Source: TMED27 sp964351195
Lineage (GTDB): Bacteria; Pseudomonadota; Alphaproteobacteria; Micavibrionales; Micavibrionaceae
Length of the DNA: 31,838 bases
Reading direction: 5' to 3'
Assembly (NCBI GenBank): GCA_964351195.1
Contig: CAYGNI010000010.1
Location: 1-31,838, forward strand
The notes beneath the pieces were generated by a model. The model did no database searches. It had not been told where the DNA came from and saw only the letters and a list, made by a program, of their open reading frames with translations. Positions 15,304 through 23,361 of this stretch are shown here, one piece after another; position 1 is the stretch's first letter, and the number at the start of each line of letters is the position of its first letter. A program made the position numbers and the translations under genes.

Positions 15304-17394
15304 CTAATCCGTGATTTCATCCCAATGGCGGATAAGGTGGGCTTTGGAAAGCGGTTCGGTGAGGGCGTACAGGGGGAGCGGAGATTCCAGGCTTTGGCCA
15401 ACATTTCGTCCCAACGGTTTTGCGATGACGCGGACCTCGCTGGAGGGGGGCATATATTTGAACCCACCCAAGGGCAGTGAAAGCCGGATGCCGTGGTCAG
15501 CATGGGTTGCACCGCCGAAAATATCGAAATCACTGCGGTCGGTGAGCGTCACGTAGCCCTCGAGTTTTGCCCCGTTTTTGAAATGTTTTTGCAGTGATAG
15601 CGTGCCGCCCCAATCCTCGGCGAGGTAGCGTCCGGCTTTGATGCCCAATGTCAGGTCGGCTTCGGGGATGTCGTACCAGGCTTTGAGGTGGCCGGTGAGC
15701 AAGTGGTCACCATTGAGGCGGTAATTCAGTGTGCTATCGGGGTCGCGTTTGAGGGCAAGCCAGCTTTCTGCGCCGAGAGCAAAGCGTTTATCAAACGGGC
15801 GGTACAAGATTTCTCCGCCCGCACCGGCATACATTTCTTCTAAATAGCCACTGGCGGCGGCAAGGTGCAGGTCGGGAAGAATTGTGTGAGTGAGGCCGAG
15901 GAACGCGGTGTCAAGCGCGACAAAGCGATTAGCGAAGTCGTCAACATCGGCGCGCACAGGCAGGAAATATTGCGGCCGGAATTGATCGAGGTCGTCGAGA
16001 TTGTCGTTGATGTTTAAACGAAGACCAAGACCGGCGGTGAAGTATTTGCTTAAGGGGATGTTATGATCCTGTGCGATGATTGCGGTGCGGTGAAGAACGC
16101 CTTCGTCCTCTTCGGACAGGCTGATCTGGTTTTCCAGGATCAAGTTGATGTTTTTGAAATCGGCGCGTTTTCTCTCTCTGGGTTGCACCTTTTGCAGGCC
16201 TTCAAAGTCATAGGCGATCTCGGTGTTGTGCCAGATTTCCTCGGCACTGCCTGCGTTTTGCGCGAGGGCGTTTTCTAGGTCTTTGCGCATGAAGCTGATG
16301 GCCGGGCCGCGAAGGCCATACGATGTGGGCGCGATAGTGATTTCTTCGATGAAAGGGCCGGCATGGTTGCTCATGTGGGTGATGGCGCGCTTCATTTGTT
16401 GCGGCGTGGAATGGTTGTCTGTGAGTTTGAGCGTTGCGGCGGCGGTTTTGGTGTTGGTTGTTATATCGGCGAGGGCAATGTGGTCTTTGTCGGCGCCGCT
16501 TTTCATGGAGGCGGGCATGGTTATGCCAGTGCGATAGGGCCTTAAGGTTGGTGATTTTTGTTGCGCAGATTGATCGCGCCAGTTTTGGACCATGCAGTGG
16601 AGAGAAAGCCTCGCCATGACATATTCCGTGCCTTGCATGGCGATGGAGACATCGGCGAAGTCGGCGGGTTTGTAATTGAGCCCGATCGACCATGGGGCAG
16701 GAGTATCGTAATTAAAAGCCGCGTGTTCGGCTTCGTAGCGGTCGCCACCGATATCCGCTTTTATTGATAAACCGGACAAGGGTGTGAAATATTCAACGCC
16801 GCCGAAAAAGCCGATATGCTCGCCGGTAAACCAATCGCTGGGGCGGTTCGGGATTTGGCCGTCGAGGTCTCGGTCGTCATTGAAATGCGAGCTGATAGCG
16901 CCCAAAGGGTTGCCCAGTTTGGCGCCTGTGGCGAAGCGGCCCCATCCTATGCCGCCTGTAAAATCAAAGCTTTTGTAGCGTTTAGAGGCGGCGATGTATT
17001 CTCCGGCGGTGCGTTTGTGGCCGGTTGCGGATTGCAGGCCGATGGCGATTTCAGGGATTTGCGCGGATTCTTCAAAGAGGCGGAGTTTGACATCGACGCC
17101 GGGATACAGGCGTTTGGGGTCTTCGAAGACGTCGGAAATCTCCGCGCTCTGGCGCAAATTTATGTAGAGCGGATCGGCGATTTGAAAACCCAGTGAAGCG
17201 TGCCAGTAGGGATCGAGTGTTGAGATTTGGGCGCGCACGGTTCCGGCCGGATCCATGCGGGCATTGGGAACCGTGTTGAGGCCCAGCATGCCGTACATGT
17301 TTGTAGAGTAAGGGGAAGTGTCTGCCAGTGCATTTGTTCCATTGCATGACAATAATCCGAGAAGTATTGGCACGCAGACAGAACGAATGTTCAT
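15304..17394 (-). CDS. yjbH: YjbH-family outer-membrane protein, exopolysaccharide-associated
   Basis: The 696-residue protein has a signal peptide (cleavage near ALADTS) and the YjbH pattern. The N-terminal GMLGLNTVPNARMDPAGTVR is followed by alternating beta strands, and the C-terminal barrel has GYLEEMYAGAGGEILYRPFD, GHLKAWYDIP and AGRYLAEDWGGTLSLQKHF. YjbH belongs to the E. coli yjbEFGH operon and has been linked to an exopolysaccharide; its molecular action is unknown. No yjbE, F or G neighbours are present here, so it is a solitary copy, as in many alphaproteobacteria. No RBS stands out. The coding strand is A/C-rich, matching the strand bias of the region. Confidence 0.8.
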   Translation of the reverse strand: MNIRSVCVPILLGLLSCNGTNALADTSPYSTNMYGMLGLNTVPNARMDPAGTVRAQISTLDPYWHASLGFQIADPLYINLRQSAEISDVFEDPKRLYPGVDVKLRLFEESAQIPEIAIGLQSATGHKRTAGEYIAASKRYKSFDFTGGIGWGRFATGAKLGNPLGAISSHFNDDRDLDGQIPNRPSDWFTGEHIGFFGGVEYFTPLSGLSIKADIGGDRYEAEHAAFNYDTPAPWSIGLNYKPADFADVSIAMQGTEYVMARLSLHCMVQNWRDQSAQQKSPTLRPYRTGITMPASMKSGADKDHIALADITTNTKTAAATLKLTDNHSTPQQMKRAITHMSNHAGPFIEEITIAPTSYGLRGPAISFMRKDLENALAQNAGSAEEIWHNTEIAYDFEGLQKVQPRERKRADFKNINLILENQISLSEEDEGVLHRTAIIAQDHNIPLSKYFTAGLGLRLNINDNLDDLDQFRPQYFLPVRADVDDFANRFVALDTAFLGLTHTILPDLHLAAASGYLEEMYAGAGGEILYRPFDKRFALGAESWLALKRDPDSTLNYRLNGDHLLTGHLKAWYDIPEADLTLGIKAGRYLAEDWGGTLSLQKHFKNGAKLEGYVTLTDRSDFDIFGGATHADHGIRLSLPLGGFKYMPPSSEVRVIAKPLGRNVGQSLESPLPLYALTEPLSKAHLIRHWDEITD

Positions 17395-17453
17395 TGAAAT
17401 TTATCCTCAGAATGAGGCAGAGAATCCTATCCTTAAGTGTTTGGTAAATACTT

Positions 17454-17978
17454 ATGTATGTCAAAGTGACGAATGACCTTGCGTCTATTGTTCTGTGTAT
17501 GGATTCTATAGATGTCATGGTTTATTCCTCTCTTTTTATGATTTCTGTTTTTGTTGTGATGCTTGTTGCGCTGTGTGGTTTAGTGGGCACGGTTTGTTAT
17601 CTATGGAACAAGCTGAAGGCAGTTCGTGCGCTGTTTTATGATTGTGCGAATGTCAGCAATACGGGGATTATCCTGTTTCATCCTGATGAAAGATTTTTAT
17701 TGGTTAACGGTTTTGTGCGCGATCTTATTGATTTGTTTGAGGAAGAAGAAGCGCCACCACTTAAGCAGGTTTTGAATTACTTTTTTGATCACGCTGTGGA
17801 GCTTGATGAGAAGCTTGAGGAAACGTTGAAGGTCTCAGCGGTTATGGCTGGGGTGGACCAATTCCGCGAGGTTGTGCGTGGTAGAGACGGGGGGCTTTAT
17901 CTTGTTGAGATTAAGAATACGCCGGCGAAGAAAACCGTGATTTTGCTCAAAGGGATAGATCATCTTATTGCGCGCTAG
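17454..17978 (+). CDS. N-terminal fragment: membrane and PAS sensor part of the kinase
   Basis: This is what would be translated if the TAG is real: 174 residues with one membrane helix (SLFMISVFVVMLVALCGLVG) and a PAS-like region (NTGIILFHPDERFLLVNGFVRDLI ... GGLYLVEIKN). It has no kinase activity on its own. Confidence 0.5.
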   Translation: MYVKVTNDLASIVLCMDSIDVMVYSSLFMISVFVVMLVALCGLVGTVCYLWNKLKAVRALFYDCANVSNTGIILFHPDERFLLVNGFVRDLIDLFEEEEAPPLKQVLNYFFDHAVELDEKLEETLKVSAVMAGVDQFREVVRGRDGGLYLVEIKNTPAKKTVILLKGIDHLIAR

Positions 17979-18122
17979 GAGAAGGTTCTACAGCTTAAAA
18001 GACAGAATGAGGCGTTAAATCAGGCGGAGATTTTTAAGGCGGAGAAGCTTGATGCTCTGGGGCGGATTTCTTCGGGTGTAGCACATGATTTCAACAATGT
18101 TTTATCCATCATTGATGGCTAT

Positions 18123-19280
18123 GTGCGTTTAATTGAAGGTTGTGAAGAGGCTTCTCTGAAAATCCTCGAATATGCGGATAAGATCAGGGTGGCTTCGCGG
18201 CGTGGTGCGAGTATTACTCGCCAGATGCTGACTTTTAGCCGTCATAATGTTGTCGTAGACGATATAATTGATATCAGTGCAGTTGTACGTGAACAAAAGG
18301 ATCTTATTGCGCCGCTGGTCGGAGATGCTGTGTCATTGCACGTGCGTGCTGATGTTCAAGGTTTGTACGGTGAATGCTCTGAGGATGCGGTTGCGCAGAT
18401 TTTGTTTAACCTTTGCATTAATGCCAGAGATGCGATGCCAGAAGGTGGTAAGATTTTAATTGCAGTTGAGAGTTGTGAAGAAGATGATTTACCAATATTT
18501 GTACAGCAGGCGCAGCCGAATACTGAATTTTTGTGCTTGTATGTTGCGGATACTGGGCAAGGTATGTCGCGCGAAGTGCAGGATCATATTTTTGATCCGT
18601 TCTTTACGACCAAAGGGCAGGGGAAAGGAACGGGGCTGGGGCTTTCTGTCGTGTATGGTTTGGTGCAGCAAATTTCCGGGTATATTACTGTTTCATCCGA
18701 ACTGGGAAAAGGCTCTACGTTTTTTGTATATATTCCGCGTTCACACAATGGTCCATCAGTGTCTAAGCAGCTTGGAGGTCAGGTAGAGGATATTGGTAGC
18801 ATAGAGCTTGATGGTTTTACGGCTTTGGTTGTTGAGGATGAGGCTGATTTACGGGCTATTATTTGCGACGTGCTGAAAAAGCGTGGAATGCATGTTTTGA
18901 GTGCGGAGAATGGACAAGATGCGCTTGTGCTTCAAAAGAATTATGAAGGGCAGATTGATGTTTTGCTCAGTGATGTTGTTATGCCGGGTATGAATGGTAT
19001 GGCACTTGCGCGGGAGATGTCTAATGCTCGTCCCGGTCTTCAGGTGATTTATATGAGCGGGTACCCGGCGAACGGGGATATGGCGCAGGTGGATTTGCCA
19101 GATGATGCATATTTTATTGCCAAGCCGATGGATTATGATGTGTTGTGCCAGCTTATCTTTGCGTGTTTGAGCGATACGCAAGGGGGCGCGGGCGATACCG
19201 GTTCAAGGACAAACCTGTTAAAAATGACCGCGGCGCATTGGGAAATGCAAAACTCTTGTAAAGACCCTGGGCAGGGCTAA
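18123..19280 (+). CDS. C-terminal fragment: HATPase and receiver domains of the kinase
   Basis: The first usable in-frame start after the TAG is GTG 18123, which gives 385 residues. It begins after the phospho-acceptor histidine, so a product from here could not autophosphorylate in cis. It keeps the ATPase N box (NLCINARDAMPEGG), G boxes (DTGQGM, GKGTGLGLSVVYG) and the receiver domain (VVEDEAD, acceptor D in VLLSDVVMPGMNG, K in IAKPMD). No ribosome site is seen. Confidence 0.4.
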   Translation: MRLIEGCEEASLKILEYADKIRVASRRGASITRQMLTFSRHNVVVDDIIDISAVVREQKDLIAPLVGDAVSLHVRADVQGLYGECSEDAVAQILFNLCINARDAMPEGGKILIAVESCEEDDLPIFVQQAQPNTEFLCLYVADTGQGMSREVQDHIFDPFFTTKGQGKGTGLGLSVVYGLVQQISGYITVSSELGKGSTFFVYIPRSHNGPSVSKQLGGQVEDIGSIELDGFTALVVEDEADLRAIICDVLKKRGMHVLSAENGQDALVLQKNYEGQIDVLLSDVVMPGMNGMALAREMSNARPGLQVIYMSGYPANGDMAQVDLPDDAYFIAKPMDYDVLCQLIFACLSDTQGGAGDTGSRTNLLKMTAAHWEMQNSCKDPGQG

Positions 19281-19351
19281 GTGCTTTGGGTTTTGTGCAG
19301 CATAATTCTTTTCACGTTATAAAGACTCTTTTCGGCCTTCACTGGTTATTG

Positions 19352-19365
19352 TACCTTTAAAGGTA
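19352..19365 (+). promoter_or_regulatory. Perfect palindrome TACCTTTAAAGGTA at the glpD start
   Basis: The 14-bp palindrome ends on the A of the glpD ATG and contains the only AAAGG near the start, one base from the ATG. It could be an operator or a small hairpin hiding the ribosome site. Its spacing to the ATG is unusually short for a normal Shine-Dalgarno. Confidence 0.35.
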
Positions 19366-20888
19366 TGAGTGATGTTGATTTTGAAATCTGTGTGATTGGT
19401 GGCGGTGTGAATGGTGCGGGGATTGCGCGTGACGCGGCTTTACGCGGGTTTTCCGTTGTATTGCTGGAGGCTGATGATTTGGCCGGGGCGACGTCTTCTG
19501 CGAGTACGAAGCTCATTCATGGGGGGTTACGCTATCTGGAGTATTTTGAATTTGATCTTGTTCGTAAGGCCTTGAAAGAACGAGAGATTTTGCTTTCGGT
19601 TGCGCCGCATATTATCTGGCCGATGGATTTTATTTTGCCGCACACGCCCACGCAGCGGCCCGGGTGGATGATCCGTTTGGGTTTGTTTTTATATGATCAT
19701 TTGGCGAAGCGTAGAGTTTTAAAAGGCTCTAAGGGTGTTTCCCTGAAAGGTCGAGGATTTAAGGATGAGTTTCGCAAAGGGTTTCGATATTCGGATTGTT
19801 GGGCGGATGACTCGCGGCTAGTAGTTTTGAATGCTGTTGATGCGGCGCAGAAAGGTGCAGTGATTTTGACGCGGCATGTGTGCACAAAATTACACGCGCA
19901 TAAGGATTATTGGGATGTGAATGTGCGGGATGTTCGACGCGGAAAAGATACGACTCTTAAAGTCTCGATGGTGATTAATGCTGCGGGACCTTGGGTGCGC
20001 AAGGTTTTGGAGGGTTCGGACCTTGATAGTGTGCATAAAAACGCTCCAAAAGTCAGGCTGGTTAAAGGATCTCATATTGTTGTCGATCAGCTTTTTGAGG
20101 GTGATGAGGCGTATATTCTGCAGCAAAAAGATAATCGTATTGTGTTTATTATTCCTTACGAGGGACGATATACGCTCATCGGAACAACAGAAGAGGATCT
20201 TGAGGGAGATATACGTGAGGCGTCTTTAAGCACGGCCGAGCGTGATTATTTGATTGCTGCGCATAATGCATTTTTTGAAAAGCAGATAGGTGTGGATGAT
20301 ATCCGTTGGAGTTATAGCGGTGTTCGGCCTTTGTTAGATGACGGTGAGGAGAATGCAACCTCGGCGACGCGTGATTATCGGCTTTATGCGGATCGTAGTG
20401 AGGCTGGGGCGCCGATCTTGTCTGTATTCGGTGGGAAGCTTACGACGTACCGTGTTCTGGCGTGTGAGGCGGTCGATAAGATTTTAGAGCTGGCCAAGCG
20501 CGGGACTGTGCCTTCGAGTACGGCGGAAAAGCCTTTGCCGGGCGGGGATATCCCGAATGGTGATTTTGATGCGTTTTTAGCGCAACAAAGAATGCATTAT
20601 GACTGGCTTGAAAGACCTTTATTGTTGCGATATGCGCGGCAATACGGTACGCGGATGGATGTGTTTTTAAGTGGCGCACAGGCGATTAAAGATCTTGGGC
20701 AGCATTTCGGTGGAAGTATTTATGAGGCTGAAATTGTTTATCTTTTGCGCTATGAGTTTGTGCAAGATGCGCAAGATGTGTTTTGGCGCCGTTCAAAGCT
20801 GGGTTTACATGAAGATGAAAAAACATGTCAGAATATTACGACTTTTATCAGAAATTATCGCTTAAGGCATGGTGGGGACAATGGTTGA
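19365..20888 (+). CDS. glpD: Aerobic glycerol-3-phosphate dehydrogenase
   Basis: The 507-residue length is the normal GlpD size. The N-terminus is an FAD-binding dinucleotide fold (ICVIGGGVNGAGIARDAALRG) followed by the family motif SSASTKLIHGGLRYLEYFEF. Later motifs are MVINAAGPW, VKGSHIVVD and SGVRPLL. The enzyme oxidises sn-glycerol-3-phosphate to dihydroxyacetone phosphate at the inner membrane and passes electrons to quinone. It overlaps glpK, which makes its substrate. No glpF or glpR is adjacent. Confidence 0.95.
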   Translation: MSDVDFEICVIGGGVNGAGIARDAALRGFSVVLLEADDLAGATSSASTKLIHGGLRYLEYFEFDLVRKALKEREILLSVAPHIIWPMDFILPHTPTQRPGWMIRLGLFLYDHLAKRRVLKGSKGVSLKGRGFKDEFRKGFRYSDCWADDSRLVVLNAVDAAQKGAVILTRHVCTKLHAHKDYWDVNVRDVRRGKDTTLKVSMVINAAGPWVRKVLEGSDLDSVHKNAPKVRLVKGSHIVVDQLFEGDEAYILQQKDNRIVFIIPYEGRYTLIGTTEEDLEGDIREASLSTAERDYLIAAHNAFFEKQIGVDDIRWSYSGVRPLLDDGEENATSATRDYRLYADRSEAGAPILSVFGGKLTTYRVLACEAVDKILELAKRGTVPSSTAEKPLPGGDIPNGDFDAFLAQQRMHYDWLERPLLLRYARQYGTRMDVFLSGAQAIKDLGQHFGGSIYEAEIVYLLRYEFVQDAQDVFWRRSKLGLHEDEKTCQNITTFIRNYRLRHGGDNG

Positions 20889-22377
20889 TCAGTATTTGTT
20901 GTCGATAGATCAGGGGACGACGAGTTCGCGTGCGATTTTGTTTGCACCTGATGGGGATATTGCGGATATGCGGCAAAAGGAGCTAAGCCTTACTTATCCG
21001 CATAAAGGGTGGGTGGAGCAAAATCCTGAGGATATATGGGAAGATACGCTTTGGGCTGTGCGCACGGTGGTTGAAAATCTGGGCGGTGATGTTGCGAAAA
21101 TTGCTGCGGCCGGGATTACCAACCAGCGCGAAACAACGATTGTGTGGGACCGTCATACGGGCGAGGCGGTGTACAATGCGATTGTGTGGCAGGATCGCCG
21201 TACGGCGGAGCTTTGCGCGCAATTAAAAGAGCAAGGGCATGAGGATAGCGTGACGGAAAAGACGGGGTTGCTGCTTGATCCTTATTTTTCGGCCACCAAA
21301 ATTGCGTGGATTTTAGACAATGTTGAAGGCGCGCGGGAGCGGGCCGAAGCCGGTGATCTTTTGTTCGGTACGGTGGATTCCTATCTGGTGTGGAAATTTA
21401 CCCATGGTGCGCGGCATGTTACGGATATTACGAACGCTTCGCGCACGATGCTTTATAATATTGTCACGCAAGAGTGGGATGATGATTTGCTTGCGTTGTT
21501 TAATATTCCGCGCGCTATGTTGCCCGAGGTTCAGGATAATGTGTCTGATTTTGGTGTGATTTCCCACGATCTTTTGCCGGATCTTTTAGAGGTTTCTATA
21601 CCGATTGGAGGGATTGCGGGCGATCAACAAGCCGCGCTGATCGGGCAGGGGTGTTTTGAGCATGGGATGGTGAAATCGACCTATGGCACGGGGTGTTTTG
21701 CGCTGATGAATATCGGAGCTGAGTTTAAAGCCTCGCAGAACAGGCTTTTGACCACGGTGGCGTATCGCTTAGGCGGGGAGGTTACATACGCTCTGGAGGG
21801 CTCTATTTTCGTGGCGGGGGCGGCGATTCAATGGCTTCGCGATGGGTTAAAGTTTTTTGACGATGCGGCGCAGAGTGAGGCTTTGGCGAGAAGTGTTCCC
21901 GATAACAATGAGGTGTATTTTGTTCCTGCGTTTACGGGGTTGGGGGCGCCGCACTGGAAGCCGGATGCCAAGGCGATTATTATCGGGTTGAGCCGGGAAA
22001 GCACGGCGGCGCATATTGTGCGCGCAGCGTTGGAGGCGCAGGCGTATCAAACATTGGACCTTATGGGGGCAATGGAGGCCGATAGCGGGGTTTGTCCAGC
22101 CGTTATACGCGCAGATGGCGGATTGGTGGCCAACGCGTTTATGTGCCAGTTTTTGGCCGATATTCTGGATACGGCGATTGAAATTCCAAAAGTGGCGGAA
22201 ACGACCGCCTGGGGCGCGGCCTGTTTAGCGGGGGTTTATGGCGGCGTGTTTGAGACTTTGGAGGCGATCGGTGGGCGTTGGAAGGCGGAGCGGCGCTATG
22301 AGCCGCAGATTAGTGCGACTGAGCGAGAAAAACTTTACAGCGGGTGGAGCGATGCGGTAGAAATGCTTATACTTTAG
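20881..22377 (+). CDS. glpK: Glycerol kinase
   Basis: The 498-residue FGGY-family kinase begins MVDQYLLSIDQGTTSSRAIL. ATG 20881 is preferred over ATG 20869 because it has GGTGGGGA just upstream and matches the family start. It overlaps glpD by eight bases. Motifs include GITNQRETTIVWDR, AIVWQDRRT, GDQQAALIGQ and STYGTGCFALMN. The enzyme phosphorylates glycerol to glycerol-3-phosphate, feeding GlpD. The downstream region to 22515 holds only a T-rich stretch and no clear terminator hairpin. Confidence 0.95.
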   Translation: MVDQYLLSIDQGTTSSRAILFAPDGDIADMRQKELSLTYPHKGWVEQNPEDIWEDTLWAVRTVVENLGGDVAKIAAAGITNQRETTIVWDRHTGEAVYNAIVWQDRRTAELCAQLKEQGHEDSVTEKTGLLLDPYFSATKIAWILDNVEGARERAEAGDLLFGTVDSYLVWKFTHGARHVTDITNASRTMLYNIVTQEWDDDLLALFNIPRAMLPEVQDNVSDFGVISHDLLPDLLEVSIPIGGIAGDQQAALIGQGCFEHGMVKSTYGTGCFALMNIGAEFKASQNRLLTTVAYRLGGEVTYALEGSIFVAGAAIQWLRDGLKFFDDAAQSEALARSVPDNNEVYFVPAFTGLGAPHWKPDAKAIIIGLSRESTAAHIVRAALEAQAYQTLDLMGAMEADSGVCPAVIRADGGLVANAFMCQFLADILDTAIEIPKVAETTAWGAACLAGVYGGVFETLEAIGGRWKAERRYEPQISATEREKLYSGWSDAVEMLIL

Positions 22378-22515
22378 TTTATAAAAATTCGTTTTTTTCA
22401 TATTTTTGCGTTGTGCTTTGGCTTTTTATATGGTAACTCCGCGGTGAGTTTTAAATTGTGGTGCGTCGGAAGCATATTTGCGGGCGTATCTACAGGTTTT
22501 CAAAGGAGAATTGTT

Positions 22516-23361
22516 ATGGTTTCTGTGAGAAGTTTGAGAGGTGCTGCTTTTGGTGCTGCTGCTCTTGCTGCTGCTGGTGTGGCAAATGCGTCGACTGTTG
22601 CGCTTGATTTCGGTGTTGATAGTCAGACAAATACGGGGATTTCCACGGGTGGCACGATTTCTTGTTCGGCGAGTGATGCGGTTGTTACTCAGGTGCTAAC
22701 GTCTGGGAATACCGGTTCTTTATCAGCAGCCGGGTCGTTTGCATGTTTCGCAAATGGTGATGAAGTGGCTGGTTTTGATGAGATTGTTTTTGATCTCACA
22801 GATAGTCCCACCATTGATTTTGCTTTGTTTCAAGCGAGTAATGTCAGCTTTTTTGGAGCCCCTGGAAGCCTGTCAGGCAGTTTTGTGGGGTTCGATGCTT
22901 TTGAAAATGCAGGATTAAGTGTTGCGGATATTGGAGATTTCAATAGCCTGAATACTTTGCTTGCTGCCGGTAACACAGTATACACAATTTCTAACAGTGC
23001 TCAGTTTGCTTCTGGGCCGCTTTCTTCAACTTCTCAGGTGTCTGCTGTTCCCCTTCCTGGTGGCATACTTTTGTTGCCAGTTGGAGTTGCGGCATTGGTG
23101 TTAGCAGGTCGTCGTAATGCAGGAAGAGGAGATGTGTTCGCAGATGTAAATGCTGCTTATGAGAACGCGCAAGACGGGGCTGTCGCCCATAGCTTTAACA
23201 AAGCCGTTATTGTCATTGTTCAATCCGGAAAAGTGAACTTGGGTGCGTTCGCCACAAATGTGGTTTACGCAAACTTGGATACAATAGCCAATTTGCAGTA
23301 TGAAACCCAAGCGAAGGATGAGAGTTCTCCAGCCGCTGCTCCTGCGCCCATTGCTGCCTAA
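22516..23361 (+). CDS. Exported protein with internal VPLP-CTERM-like segment
   Basis: ATG 22516 has AAAGGAG nine bases ahead and opens a signal peptide ending VANAS, giving 281 residues. The body (about 25-177) is a low-complexity, beta-rich, Ser/Gly/Phe-rich domain. Residues 178-200 read VPLPGGILLLPVGVAALVLAGRR, the pattern of VPLPA/PEP-CTERM sorting tails: motif, membrane helix, then arginines. Such tails normally end the protein, but here 81 more residues follow (DVFADVNAAYENAQ... to APAPIAA). No exosortase gene is in the window. The gene ends four bases inside the convergent adhesin gene. Confidence 0.65.
   Translation: MVSVRSLRGAAFGAAALAAAGVANASTVALDFGVDSQTNTGISTGGTISCSASDAVVTQVLTSGNTGSLSAAGSFACFANGDEVAGFDEIVFDLTDSPTIDFALFQASNVSFFGAPGSLSGSFVGFDAFENAGLSVADIGDFNSLNTLLAAGNTVYTISNSAQFASGPLSSTSQVSAVPLPGGILLLPVGVAALVLAGRRNAGRGDVFADVNAAYENAQDGAVAHSFNKAVIVIVQSGKVNLGAFATNVVYANLDTIANLQYETQAKDESSPAAAPAPIAA

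Larger units (their letters stand above)
17454..19280 (+). pseudogene. CckA-like hybrid histidine kinase interrupted by one in-frame TAG
   Basis: One continuous frame of 608 codons encodes a complete hybrid kinase except for a single TAG at 17976-17978 (codon 175). Order: membrane helix (about 26-50), PAS-like domain (about 60-170), TAG, coiled linker (LKRQNEALNQAEIFKAEKLD), H-box LGRISSGVAHDFNN with phospho-acceptor His at codon 211 (18084-18086), HATPase and receiver domain. The stop lies exactly between sensor and catalytic parts. A CAG-to-TAG change would explain it. No frameshift is seen and the downstream frame is intact, so the lesion is recent, a sequencing error, or suppressed. The start at 17454 is uncertain, with ATG 17499 and 17517 also possible. 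Confidence 0.75.

Noticed and set aside
15138..15533. 131-codon minus-strand frame across the terminator
   Set aside because: It would read through the hexamer repeat and terminator and overlaps yjbH in another frame; no domain is visible.
17976..17978. TAG read as pyrrolysine
   Set aside because: Nothing suggests Pyl machinery, and a histidine kinase linker is not a known Pyl site; mutation or sequencing error is simpler.
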